A DNA stretch of 42,853 nucleotides. Origin: Akkermansia sp. (GTDB lineage: Bacteria; Verrucomicrobiota; Verrucomicrobiia; Verrucomicrobiales; Akkermansiaceae). The stretch lies in assembly GCA_017555205.1 (NCBI GenBank), contig JAFZGW010000006.1, positions 1 through 42,853 of the forward strand. Reading direction: 5' to 3'. The position numbers and the translations under genes were made by a program. Below the pieces are notes generated by a model. It searched no databases. It saw nothing but the letters and a program-made list of their open reading frames with translations, and was not told where the DNA came from. Positions 33,702 to 42,743 of the stretch are shown piece by piece (the stretch's first letter is position 1; every line of letters begins with the position of its first letter).

Positions 33702-33736
33702 AGCCTTCTTTTGGCGCTTATACAAGGGTAGATAAT

Positions 33737-33770
33737 AAAAGCCGCTGCCTTAGCAGACTGCGGCCTTTTT
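33737..33770. terminator. Bidirectional terminator between the lipoprotein and the giant gene
   Basis: AAAAGCCGC (33737-33745) and GCGGC followed by CTTTTT (33760-33770) make a stem extended by TGC/GCA inside. There are flanking A and T runs for both directions. Confidence 0.75.
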
Positions 33771-33796
33771 GGGGTGGAATGTTTTCAGTTGGTTGA

Positions 33797-33840
33797 TTAC
33801 TTCCTACGACGGCGGGCGGCCAAGCCGACCAAATACCGTT
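33797..33840 (-). pseudogene. Orphan PEP-CTERM tail fragment, out of frame
   Basis: Just past the stop of the giant gene, the minus strand reads KRYLVGLAARRRRK and then TAA (33799-33797). This is the hydrophobic-plus-Arg end of a PEP-CTERM sorting signal, in a frame different from the gene (offset 44 nt between the two stops). The PEP motif itself is missing. It looks like the end of another copy of such a gene left by recombination or duplication. Alternatively it was the original end of this gene before a frameshift. Confidence 0.55.
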
Positions 33841-36800
33841 TTACTTTCTACGGCGGCGCATAGCCAGAGCAGCCAGTGCTACTAGACTCAGCGTCGCCGT
33901 GGTCGGCTCAGGTATCATGGCGATACTCAGCTCACCCTGGCCAACACCGGCGGTGGTATCGTATACCAGGAAATAGCTGTCCGCAAGGTTGCTGAAGTAC
34001 TCGTTTGCCAGCACGCGGTCATCCAGCGTGATTGCATCGCTTGCCACGGTGCTGTTGCCAAGGAAGAGGGAATCCACACCGCTGAAGAGTGTTACTTTCT
34101 CCCCGACTTTCAGCGAGTTGAGGGTATCGTACTGAGCGCCGGCGAGTTTCAAGCCGTTCTCCAAGCGTACATCGCTACCCATCTGCACGGTGTCGGCGAC
34201 CTTCAACGTAGCCCCACTCTTCATCACGAGGTCAGCATTCAGTGTGACTCCCATACCGAAGTTGGCCGTTCCCCTCACGTTGATGCGAGCTTCCTGCGCT
34301 GCCTGTTCGCTCAGCTGCGAATAAGCCGACACGGAAAGACTGGTGGCGATTTCCAGTTCCTGCAGGTCGAGCTCGGCGTCGGATAACAACTTAACGCTGC
34401 CACCCGTGGCATATACCGCCGAGAGCGTATTCCCGGCATTATCCACCGTCAGGGTGCCGCTGCCGGCGTTTTCGATGGAGGAGTTTGTGAGCTTGTTGTT
34501 AATAGTCGCATCACCGCCGGTGTAGGTCAGGTGACCACCGGTAAGTTCCCAAGCATCGGCGATGGAATATTCATCATCATTTGTTGTTCCGATGTAACGA
34601 AGGGTTGCTTCTTCTGCTGCTCCCTTGTTGGTAAATGTCACGGAATCTTGCACATTGGTAAGCGATGCTCCGTTTTCCAGCAGAATAGAAGTGTTATTTG
34701 CACGAGCCCAGATATTCCCGGCAACCGTTGTGTGCGAATTTTGAGCCAAGCGCAGTTTGCCGCTTGCACTGTTGCCGATAGAGGTATCCAGCATGCCGAT
34801 GGTGTTGCCGGTTTCTCCTGAGTGGGCTAGGACGATTTCACCGCTTTTTGTGTTCAGTGTGCCGATATCGACCTTGCCACTCAGTGTAAGCTTACCGGCG
34901 CCTTGCTTGGTTAGAGCATGATTACCGGAGAGCTCGCCTGTGATTTCACCGTCTTTGTGGTTGTTGGCGTGAATTGTTGTACCGGCTTGCAGGTAGATGT
35001 TGCCATTTACTACAGTATTATTGCTGTCGAACACCAGCTGACTGTTGGCGGAGGTTAGTGTGAAATCCGGTGCTTCGGCGCCGAATGTGGAGGAACTGAG
35101 TAACACTCGTCCCTGGTTCAGCTTTACATTGCCGCTGAAATTGCTGAAGTCAAAGCCGGTGCCATTATCATTATTCATGGTATAGGTAAGAATTACCGTA
35201 CCGGTTCCGCTAATCGGATTAAACAGGTCAGAGGAGACTGTAGCCGCACTCAAATCCAGTGTGCCGCCCTGGTTCACTACCAGTTTCGAGCCGCTTGTCA
35301 AAACTCCCAGCGCATTGCTACTCAACACCAGGGTACCACCGTTGATATTCACGTTGCCGGTGTATTGGGTCGTAGCTGCGTTCAGGTTCAGTGTGCCGTC
35401 GCCGGTTTTCACCAAGTTACCGTTGCCGGTGAGGGCTGTATTGACGGTGATGGTGTGGGAGGCGGTGTCGAATGTTGTGCCATTGGTTGTTCCCACCATC
35501 TCTATAGCCTTGTCGCCATTGATAGAGAAATCCGCCGTGGATGCAATCGTGCCGTTACCGAGTGTCACGCTTGCTCCGCCGGTCAGTCCGGTGATACCCA
35601 TTGTGCCAATTTTCACGATAGCGGAGCCTTCATCCTGTGTACCGAGGGTAAAGGCACCATTGCGATCAGGGTAGTCATGCCCCAATAGGTTGATACCCAG
35701 AAGCTCAGCTTCGCCACCCATGGCATTGAAGGAACCTCGGGAATCCCACGAGGTGTACATAACTGCTCCAACTGCGTTCAGCGAGCCGGAGTTCAGGTTG
35801 AGCACAGATGTTGAGTTCTTCCAATGTGTAAGGAAGAATGAATTTTGGGTGTTCGCGTTATTAACCGTGCCTGTAATATTCAATGCACCACCATTGATGT
35901 TAATGGTTGATGAAACGTATGAGCCTCTGTCAGATGCGGTGAGTCGAGCAGTCGTGACCACCGCTCCGTCTTGAATATTCACGGTATGATTGCCAATAGA
36001 GAGTTGCTCGGAAATGCTTACATCGCCGGTAAAGTCAGTTTGACCGCTCCCTTGCAAAAGAACCGTTCCTATCGTTGCAGAATCCAGTTTTAGTGAACCG
36101 GAGCCGGTTTTGGTCAGAACCCCGTCGCCGGTCAGGTGGGCAAGCTCAGTTGTACCACTGTTGTTTGAAATCTGTAATGTGCCGGCTTGCAAGGTAACAT
36201 CTCCGCTCAATGTGGTTGCTGCGGCAAGGTTCAGCGTGCCATCACCGGTTTTCACCAAATTGCCGTTGCCGGTGAAGGCTGTATTGACGGTGATGGTGTG
36301 AGCCGCTGTGTCGAAGGTGGTGCCCTTTGTGGTGTCCACCAGCTCTATTGCCTTATTACCGTTGATGGAGAAATTAGCGGTAGCGGCAATCGTGCCATTG
36401 CCGAGCTGCACAGTATCATTGCTGCCAATGCCGGAGATACCGCCACTGCCGATATTCAGGCGGGCGTTGCCGAGTATAAGGGTGTCGGCGTGGTAGCGTT
36501 CGCCGGAGAATCGTATGCCCTTCAGGGTGGCCTCGCCGGTGAGCGCATCAAAGCGGGCACCGGAGTCCCAGCCCATGTGCAGGCAGGCATTTTCTGCGGT
36601 AATCGTACCACCGTTCAGCACGAGGGTGGAGAAGGCTTGCTTCCAGTGAGCAAGTAGGAAGGAAGCTGAGGTATTATCACCATCCTCGTGACCGGTAACA
36701 TTCAGCGCGGCACCTTCTTCAATCGTCACCGTGGAGGATTGACCATTTGCTGTATCACCCATTCTGAACTGACTTACCGTTACCTGAGCTCCATCCAAAA

Positions 36801-39800
36801 ATCTAACCGTTTCTTGCCCGATAGCCAGACGTTCGCTGATATTAACCACACCGGTGATATCCGTGGAGCCATTTTTCAGGACAAGGTTAGAGAGCTTCGC
36901 GTGAGCGAGGTTGATATGCTCCTGCTGATTTTTCTCCAGTGAACCACCGCCGACGAGGGCGATATGGCCACTACCGCTGACAACACCGGAAAAGGTGAGA
37001 GGGTTCTCCTGATTGCCGCCTTCAACTTGAACTTCGAGGGTAGCTGCACCTTCCACGTTCATTCCGGCAGTGGCGTTCACCTGGTCGAGTGTCAGTTGTT
37101 GAGTAAAGGCGTTGCCGTTGCTGCCGTCTACCGTCCAAGTGGCGTCATCTGCATGGAGCTCTCCGACTTGCACTGCCGTACGAGTGGTGAAGTTGTCCTC
37201 CAGCGTGAGAGTTCCTACCGATAGAGTGGCGGTTCCGCCGATGGTGGTGGCCTCTTTCACCTGCATGTTATCAGCACTTACGTCGGAATATAGCAGCAAT
37301 TCACCATTTCCCTGTTTCTGTATGTAATTTGCGCTAAGTGAGCCTCCGCTGACCGTAAAGGTACTGTCGTTGGCAAAGATTGCACTGTTAATTTCGGCAT
37401 CGGCCGTGAGATTAGCCGTGGTATCCCCATTTATATCGGAAAATAACACCTTGTTGCCAACCTGCAGCGCTTGCTCATCGCCTTCCCACAGAATATACTC
37501 ATCCTTCAGAGAAAACCTGATGCTCAAGCCGGTGGACGAGGCTGTGAGGGTGGGGGTGAGGTAGTCTTCACTCGCGATGGAAATTCGGTTGCTCAGGTCG
37601 CGCCAGTTGCCGTCGGCTATCAGGTAATCCGTGCCGAGGGAAATCATTGAGGTGCGCGTGAAATCTATTTGGCAGGAATTGCCGAAGTTACTTCCTACGC
37701 TAACGGTTCCGCCTAAATCGAGCATGGGGGCGTTGGTAGAAAGAGCTCCGGCATCGATGGTGATGGTGCCGCCATTGAGTACCAGTGCCGAATTCAACAC
37801 CGCTGAGCCGCTGCCTTCTGCGCCGGAGAGCAAGGAAAGATTTTGCCCGGCATTCAACGAGAAGCTCTCGCCGAGTTTCAGTATGGCACCGCAGGCTAGT
37901 TCCACGTTCCCGTAAACGGTGAGCACAGTGGGCTCTATATTGAGTGTGCCGGCCAGAGCTGTCACGTTGTTCAGCACGGCTGATGCACCGTTGATGGTCT
38001 GAGTGCCGGCGCCCGTTTTCACGAGGCTGAACCCGTTTTCTGCCGTATCCGTTGTGTTGCCGAACGTTCCGGAGAAGGTATAAGCACTATCGGCGTCGGT
38101 ATTGATGAAAAGAGTGGTCGCCCTTGTTGTTGCCGGATGATTGGCAACTGTTGCACCGGATTCGCTCAGCTCGGTTTGAACCATCGATGAACCGGCATAA
38201 ACCAAGCTGTGCTCATTGCCCGAGAGGCCTTTTATTCGTGCATTGTCCGTATTGATTGCCAGAGAGGCTATAGAATTGGCCGCCGCTCCGTTCAGACTAA
38301 TGTCGGCATTGACTGCTACATTTTCTGACGCCAGCTCGAGGAAGGCGCCATAGGGGCGAGTATTGTTCAGGTAGGTTCGATTGAAGGTGATATTACCGGT
38401 AAAATTGCCCTCGCCATTCAGGATAAGTCTGGAGGAGTTATAGTGGTTTGTGGTGGATTCCCATTGAATATTGCCCGAGCCCTTCAGTTCATTGATATTC
38501 CAAATGGTGTTCCAACTTTCTTCCTGGATGGTTAGATTGCCGCCGTTGAGATGGAGGCTCTCAAAATTTCTCTCCATGGTGTCGGTGCTGCCGGCTGAGC
38601 GGATGGTGGTATTGCCATTTATTGCCAAGTTTCCGTTGATTGAGATGTTGCCTCCTCTGTTGAGGCCAAGCGTTCCACCGTTTACATTGATGGTTGAGCC
38701 ACCTGCGCCGATGTTCTCTCCCTTTAGGGTGACATTGGTGGCATTGCCGAAACTCAAATCAGTACCTTCCGCAAGGTTTATATCATTACCAAAGGTGAGT
38801 GACGTCCAGGAATCGCAGCGCATGGATAAGTCGGCGTTGGAACCGATGGTTAAATCACCGTCTATTGTTATGGAGCTAATCCCGCTGCGCCCCATAATCA
38901 GTTGGCTATTATCTCCTACGCTTAAATCGCCGCGTATGACGATATGGTTGTGATTGGAGCTGGTAAGATTTGCAGTACCACCCTCCGCCTGTACGTTGCC
39001 CAGCAGGGCGTGTGTGCGGTTGTCGAGTGTTGTACCATCCCCCAGATGAATAGTGGAGCTCCTTGAGAAAGCATCGTCTGAATTCAACCGGAGAGTTCCC
39101 TCCTCAACATAAAAATTGTCTATTGTATTGTTGCCGCCAAAAGCGAGCATGGCGCTGCCTACTTTCCGAATCTCGCTGATGGATAAGTTTGCCGAAGCGG
39201 AAAGTTCGCCGGCGGAGGTATCGAAAATCAGAGCACCTGTTTCGGCGGAGTTTGTCAGTACACCTCCATGATGAACAAGATTGTGGGTAACTGTAAGACT
39301 ATGGCCATTCAAATCCAGAGTGCAGTTCCGAGCAACCGTGAGCGTTCCGGTGGCTGTCATATCCCGCCCGAGCAGCAGGCTGATTTCACCTTTCCCATTG
39401 TTATCTTTGTGACCTTGTACGGTTATATCCCCGCTCCAAATATCATTGCCGGCAAGAATAACCGTTCCCCCGGTTATTCCTTGGGCGTCTACCGTCAGCG
39501 AACGTGTGCCGTCCAGTTCGCTTGCAACTGTCAGCTGAGCACCAGTTGCAGAGCTGAACAGGTAGCCCTGACCTTCAGCCAAAGCTATGCTCCCGCTGAA
39601 CTCTACCTCCTTCTCTGCTGCAATAGCAAGCGAAGCATGGTGGCGCATGTCCAGATTTTCGCTAGCAACGGCGTCCACCGTTACCATGCCGTCCGCTGAC
39701 CGACCAACATTCTTTGTAATGGACTCAGCGCTCGGGAGTCCGAACGCATTGCCATACGTCAGATTAAGTACGGAGTTACCCATGGAGCCGTCTACGGTAT

Positions 39801-42639
39801 TCAGCACGATACCTGCACCTCTGAAGATAATATCTCCGCTGAAATCATTTTGTGTGTTGGTGAGTGTTACTGTACCGTAGGAATGCCCGCTGGCACCCAA
39901 TATCAAATCATTTGCACCGGAGAGCTTGTAATTGACCACAAGTTCGCCGCCGCCGCCGCCCAGTAGCCAAGCACCTTGCTGAGCGTTCAGGGCCTCCTGA
40001 GTTCCGGCCTCACCGTACTGCACCGTTTTGCCGAATTCGGCACCTAAGGTAAGCCATTGGTGTTGACACAAGTCGAGCTGTTCCGAGGTATTGGCCGAAA
40101 GAGCCAGAGTACCGGTGGAGCGTTCGTCTATACACGCCAGCAGTTGTTCGGCGTTCTCTGCCTGATTGGCAATCCAGCCATCAGTAGACACAATCCATTT
40201 GTTGTCGGAGGTGTCGCCCGTGGCATCGGCAGTCAGCAGCACTACGCCGCCGGCTTCTATCTGCTTGGTACCGCTCATGCGTGAATTGTCGCCGCCAAGC
40301 TCCAGAATGGCACCCTCCGTTCCGAGGTTGACGGAAAGCGCCCCCGTACCGGCAATGTTGCCGTTGTAGGAAAGTCGGGAATCCACCCCTGTGTTGAACT
40401 CCACTCGCATATAACCGGCGAGGTTCACATTGCCCTTCAGGCCAAAATAGTCGGCATACTTGTTGGTATCTTCCCGGAAAGCCCCGCCTTCAACATATTC
40501 CATGCGGTGTTGTACGCCTTCACGCATGATGAAGGTAGCCCCCTCATTTACCGTTACATCGCCGGTCAGTCGTGCGTGACTGCCCAGTTCAAATGTGGCG
40601 CCGTTTTTCACGGTTACATTCATGGCGGAGTCCGCATAGTGCCAGTCATCGGTTTTGAGCAGGCGCTCTCCTGTCTGACCATTGACGGAGCCTTTGCCAT
40701 GCAGGGTATTCGTGCCAACCAGCACGACCCGACCGTTGGTGACAGTCATTCCGCTGCCCTCGCTCTGGCTCAAATCGGTATGAATGCTGTGGAGCGTTAG
40801 CACACCACCGCCTTGGTAGTCAATATGAAGAGAGCCTGTTGCCGAGTCTTTGAAGGAGCCGAGCCATGTATTCTCACCGCCTTGTTTGTAGGTAAGGGTC
40901 ACATGGTCTGAACTGTTGGTGATAATCGCTTCTTCCGTAAGAGCATTGATGGTGAAACGTCCCTCCGTATCCCCCGATGTGTACCAGTCCATGCTGTTAC
41001 CATTCATATCGAGCGTTCCGCCTCCATTGCCGAAGGTGAAATCACGCTCAATTTGAGCCTTATCCGCAATCTCGACTCGGGCTCCTGAACCAACCAGCAC
41101 ATTATAGGCTGCGTGTCCCCCCTGTTGTTGCAGATATGTTGAACCGGTGCCGCCGAGTACCAGCAGAGCATTCGTATCCCCTTGGCCGTCGATATACAAG
41201 TCGCCCGCTCCGGTCTTGCGCCACTCATACATGTAGTCAGCCTTGTTGTTCAGCTGCAAATGTACTTCAGCCCCGGCGTTGATGACATAGCCGGCATGAT
41301 TGAATAAATTGCCCTCGTTGCCTTCTGACTTTATGGTGTAGGAACCGCCGGAAAAACCGGCGTAACCAATACCCAAATCCACCGTATCCTTCAAGATAAT
41401 CTCATTTTCAGTACCTGTTGTATTGAAAAGCAAATTATCCGTAAAGAACAAATCCTGGTCGGAAACTTGCAGATAGCTATCGGAGGTATAGGCGTACCAA
41501 TTCTGAGTATCTTTGAGTTCGTGTAAGCTGGCCCAAGTATTTACCCCCGTTTTTACGCCGGCAAAGCGAGCGGTTTCTTCTCCCTGTTCGTTGGTGATAG
41601 TGCCATGCCACTCTGTGCCGCTTCTTCCGCCATTGTCTGTGCGGGTTTCGTCCTCGATATTTACGGCATTCAGGTACAAAGCGCCGCTTTCCGGCATCTC
41701 TACGTTAACATCGAATTGAACCAGCTTCTCTCGGGTGTATTCAAGATTGCCACGAGCTTGTGACATAGTGCCGCCACTAGACTGGTGGCCGGCAAGGTAC
41801 TCGTATCTATTATTTTCGCTGTTGTAAATGAATATGGGGCTGCCTGAATCACCAGAGCGACCACGGAACGGCAAAGGATTTACATCGCTGGCGCCTTTTA
41901 AATCTAAATAGTGGAAAACACTTATATTCGTTGTTCCCTCATGTATCTGAACGCTCTGAATCTGATTTATAGCACCGGTAATGAACTGGTAGGCCCACCC
42001 ATATTCCGTGGTCACTCCTGTAGAGGCATCGTACAAAGCCTTAGCCCCGGCCCCCGAATGGTAAAGATGTTGACCAACCAACGTGTTGATGTCCGTTACC
42101 GTAGTAAGCTCATTCCAAGTGGCATCCGTCACAACCTTACTTTGGCGCTGGACTACGTAATCATAATTTCCGCCGTATACATTCAATGGGTTCAGGCGGA
42201 AAACGTTCGAGCCGTAGATGTCGATAGCTGAATAAGAAACTCTGTGTTCATCTCCCAACAGGCGCTGACTGAAGGAGGCGTTCAGAGACCAGACGTGCTC
42301 CACACTTGCCAGAAAGGTAGGTGATATCATCGCGCCATCGCCCTCATCAATGGTCGCGGTCAAATTAATCATACCCTGTGAGTTCGGGATGATATAGGGG
42401 TCCGCTCCTGTTGTATACTGAATGGCAATACCCCCATCATTCTCGCGTATCTGTCTGACGAGGGCGTTCACTTTATTGCCCACGACATAACGCCCCATAT
42501 TTTGACCAAAATCAGCGTATGTCTGAAAGGTGGCATCCGTGTGCATGCAAATGGCGTTTGCTGTGCCTACGGTGACCCCTACAAAACTTGTCAACAGTAG
42601 CAGCGACTTAAGGAGAGAAAGAGGAAGATGCAGCTTCAT
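33841..42639 (-). CDS. Giant S6-like serine protease with autotransporter-type beta repeats and PEP-CTERM tail
   Basis: The 2932-residue protein starts at ATG 42639; the longer frame begins at or before the promoter. Signal peptide: 1-29, ending TANA. Residues about 35-290 resemble the S6 (IgA1 protease/SPATE) chymotrypsin-like domain: His115 in ASVEHVWSL, Asp160 in NYDYVVQRQSKVVTD, Ser265 in GDSGSPIFIYN. That order and spacing agree with SPATE proteases. The rest, to about 2850, is a repetitive beta-helix passenger rich in Gly, Asn, Thr and Ser with autotransporter-associated strand repeats such as NLVKTGDGTLNL. It ends not in a beta-barrel but in IPEPTTATLSLVALAALA plus RRRRK, a PEP-CTERM signal for exosortase processing. 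Substrates (IgA, mucin, other glycoproteins) are guesses. The catalytic residues appear intact. Confidence 0.85.
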   Translation of the reverse strand: MKLHLPLSLLKSLLLLTSFVGVTVGTANAICMHTDATFQTYADFGQNMGRYVVGNKVNALVRQIRENDGGIAIQYTTGADPYIIPNSQGMINLTATIDEGDGAMISPTFLASVEHVWSLNASFSQRLLGDEHRVSYSAIDIYGSNVFRLNPLNVYGGNYDYVVQRQSKVVTDATWNELTTVTDINTLVGQHLYHSGAGAKALYDASTGVTTEYGWAYQFITGAINQIQSVQIHEGTTNISVFHYLDLKGASDVNPLPFRGRSGDSGSPIFIYNSENNRYEYLAGHQSSGGTMSQARGNLEYTREKLVQFDVNVEMPESGALYLNAVNIEDETRTDNGGRSGTEWHGTITNEQGEETARFAGVKTGVNTWASLHELKDTQNWYAYTSDSYLQVSDQDLFFTDNLLFNTTGTENEIILKDTVDLGIGYAGFSGGSYTIKSEGNEGNLFNHAGYVINAGAEVHLQLNNKADYMYEWRKTGAGDLYIDGQGDTNALLVLGGTGSTYLQQQGGHAAYNVLVGSGARVEIADKAQIERDFTFGNGGGTLDMNGNSMDWYTSGDTEGRFTINALTEEAIITNSSDHVTLTYKQGGENTWLGSFKDSATGSLHIDYQGGGVLTLHSIHTDLSQSEGSGMTVTNGRVVLVGTNTLHGKGSVNGQTGERLLKTDDWHYADSAMNVTVKNGATFELGSHARLTGDVTVNEGATFIMREGVQHRMEYVEGGAFREDTNKYADYFGLKGNVNLAGYMRVEFNTGVDSRLSYNGNIAGTGALSVNLGTEGAILELGGDNSRMSGTKQIEAGGVVLLTADATGDTSDNKWIVSTDGWIANQAENAEQLLACIDERSTGTLALSANTSEQLDLCQHQWLTLGAEFGKTVQYGEAGTQEALNAQQGAWLLGGGGGELVVNYKLSGANDLILGASGHSYGTVTLTNTQNDFSGDIIFRGAGIVLNTVDGSMGNSVLNLTYGNAFGLPSAESITKNVGRSADGMVTVDAVASENLDMRHHASLAIAAEKEVEFSGSIALAEGQGYLFSSATGAQLTVASELDGTRSLTVDAQGITGGTVILAGNDIWSGDITVQGHKDNNGKGEISLLLGRDMTATGTLTVARNCTLDLNGHSLTVTHNLVHHGGVLTNSAETGALIFDTSAGELSASANLSISEIRKVGSAMLAFGGNNTIDNFYVEEGTLRLNSDDAFSRSSTIHLGDGTTLDNRTHALLGNVQAEGGTANLTSSNHNHIVIRGDLSVGDNSQLIMGRSGISSITIDGDLTIGSNADLSMRCDSWTSLTFGNDINLAEGTDLSFGNATNVTLKGENIGAGGSTINVNGGTLGLNRGGNISINGNLAINGNTTIRSAGSTDTMERNFESLHLNGGNLTIQEESWNTIWNINELKGSGNIQWESTTNHYNSSRLILNGEGNFTGNITFNRTYLNNTRPYGAFLELASENVAVNADISLNGAAANSIASLAINTDNARIKGLSGNEHSLVYAGSSMVQTELSESGATVANHPATTRATTLFINTDADSAYTFSGTFGNTTDTAENGFSLVKTGAGTQTINGASAVLNNVTALAGTLNIEPTVLTVYGNVELACGAILKLGESFSLNAGQNLSLLSGAEGSGSAVLNSALVLNGGTITIDAGALSTNAPMLDLGGTVSVGSNFGNSCQIDFTRTSMISLGTDYLIADGNWRDLSNRISIASEDYLTPTLTASSTGLSIRFSLKDEYILWEGDEQALQVGNKVLFSDINGDTTANLTADAEINSAIFANDSTFTVSGGSLSANYIQKQGNGELLLYSDVSADNMQVKEATTIGGTATLSVGTLTLEDNFTTRTAVQVGELHADDATWTVDGSNGNAFTQQLTLDQVNATAGMNVEGAATLEVQVEGGNQENPLTFSGVVSGSGHIALVGGGSLEKNQQEHINLAHAKLSNLVLKNGSTDITGVVNISERLAIGQETVRFLDGAQVTVSQFRMGDTANGQSSTVTIEEGAALNVTGHEDGDNTSASFLLAHWKQAFSTLVLNGGTITAENACLHMGWDSGARFDALTGEATLKGIRFSGERYHADTLILGNARLNIGSGGISGIGSNDTVQLGNGTIAATANFSINGNKAIELVDTTKGTTFDTAAHTITVNTAFTGNGNLVKTGDGTLNLAAATTLSGDVTLQAGTLQISNNSGTTELAHLTGDGVLTKTGSGSLKLDSATIGTVLLQGSGQTDFTGDVSISEQLSIGNHTVNIQDGAVVTTARLTASDRGSYVSSTININGGALNITGTVNNANTQNSFFLTHWKNSTSVLNLNSGSLNAVGAVMYTSWDSRGSFNAMGGEAELLGINLLGHDYPDRNGAFTLGTQDEGSAIVKIGTMGITGLTGGASVTLGNGTIASTADFSINGDKAIEMVGTTNGTTFDTASHTITVNTALTGNGNLVKTGDGTLNLNAATTQYTGNVNINGGTLVLSSNALGVLTSGSKLVVNQGGTLDLSAATVSSDLFNPISGTGTVILTYTMNNDNGTGFDFSNFSGNVKLNQGRVLLSSSTFGAEAPDFTLTSANSQLVFDSNNTVVNGNIYLQAGTTIHANNHKDGEITGELSGNHALTKQGAGKLTLSGKVDIGTLNTKSGEIVLAHSGETGNTIGMLDTSIGNSASGKLRLAQNSHTTVAGNIWARANNTSILLENGASLTNVQDSVTFTNKGAAEEATLRYIGTTNDDEYSIADAWELTGGHLTYTGGDATINNKLTNSSIENAGSGTLTVDNAGNTLSAVYATGGSVKLLSDAELDLQELEIATSLSVSAYSQLSEQAAQEARINVRGTANFGMGVTLNADLVMKSGATLKVADTVQMGSDVRLENGLKLAGAQYDTLNSLKVGEKVTLFSGVDSLFLGNSTVASDAITLDDRVLANEYFSNLADSYFLVYDTTAGVGQGELSIAMIPEPTTATLSLVALAALAMRRRRK
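35350..36040 (-). repeat. Internal duplication in the giant gene, copy 2
   Basis: About 230 residues beginning near FTGDVSISEQLSIG and ending near NLNAATT are homologous to the copy directly upstream in the gene. Shared landmarks are an FFLTHWK segment, NGTIASTADFSINGDKAIEM and LTGNGNLVKTGDGTLN. Confidence 0.7.
36190..36862 (-). repeat. Internal duplication in the giant gene, copy 1
   Basis: This copy runs from ITGVVNISERLAIG to NLAAATT, with FLLAHWK, NGTIAATANFSINGNKAIEL and FTGNGNLVKTGDGTLN. The last 70 residues are nearly identical to copy 2, the first half is diverged. The boundaries are approximate. Confidence 0.7.
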
Positions 42640-42655
42640 GGTAAATGATTGTACT

Positions 42656-42684
42656 ATACTATGAATTTTTACCTGCTTTGTCAA
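42656..42684 (-). promoter_or_regulatory. Promoter of the giant protease gene
   Basis: Minus-strand TTGACA (42684-42679, perfect), a 17-nt spacer and TAGTAT (42661-42656) end 16 nt before the ATG. It is the best promoter match in the window. The leader is about 10 nt. Confidence 0.75.
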
Positions 42685-42743
42685 TTGGAAAAACATATTA
42701 ATGACGTATATGCGGGTCTGTTTCAAATCTGCTGGTAGTAGAA

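Noticed and set aside
33841..42639. CRISPR-like reading of the many repeats in the giant gene
   Set aside because: The repeats are degenerate, in frame and of varied spacing; they are protein repeats, and no cas gene is present.
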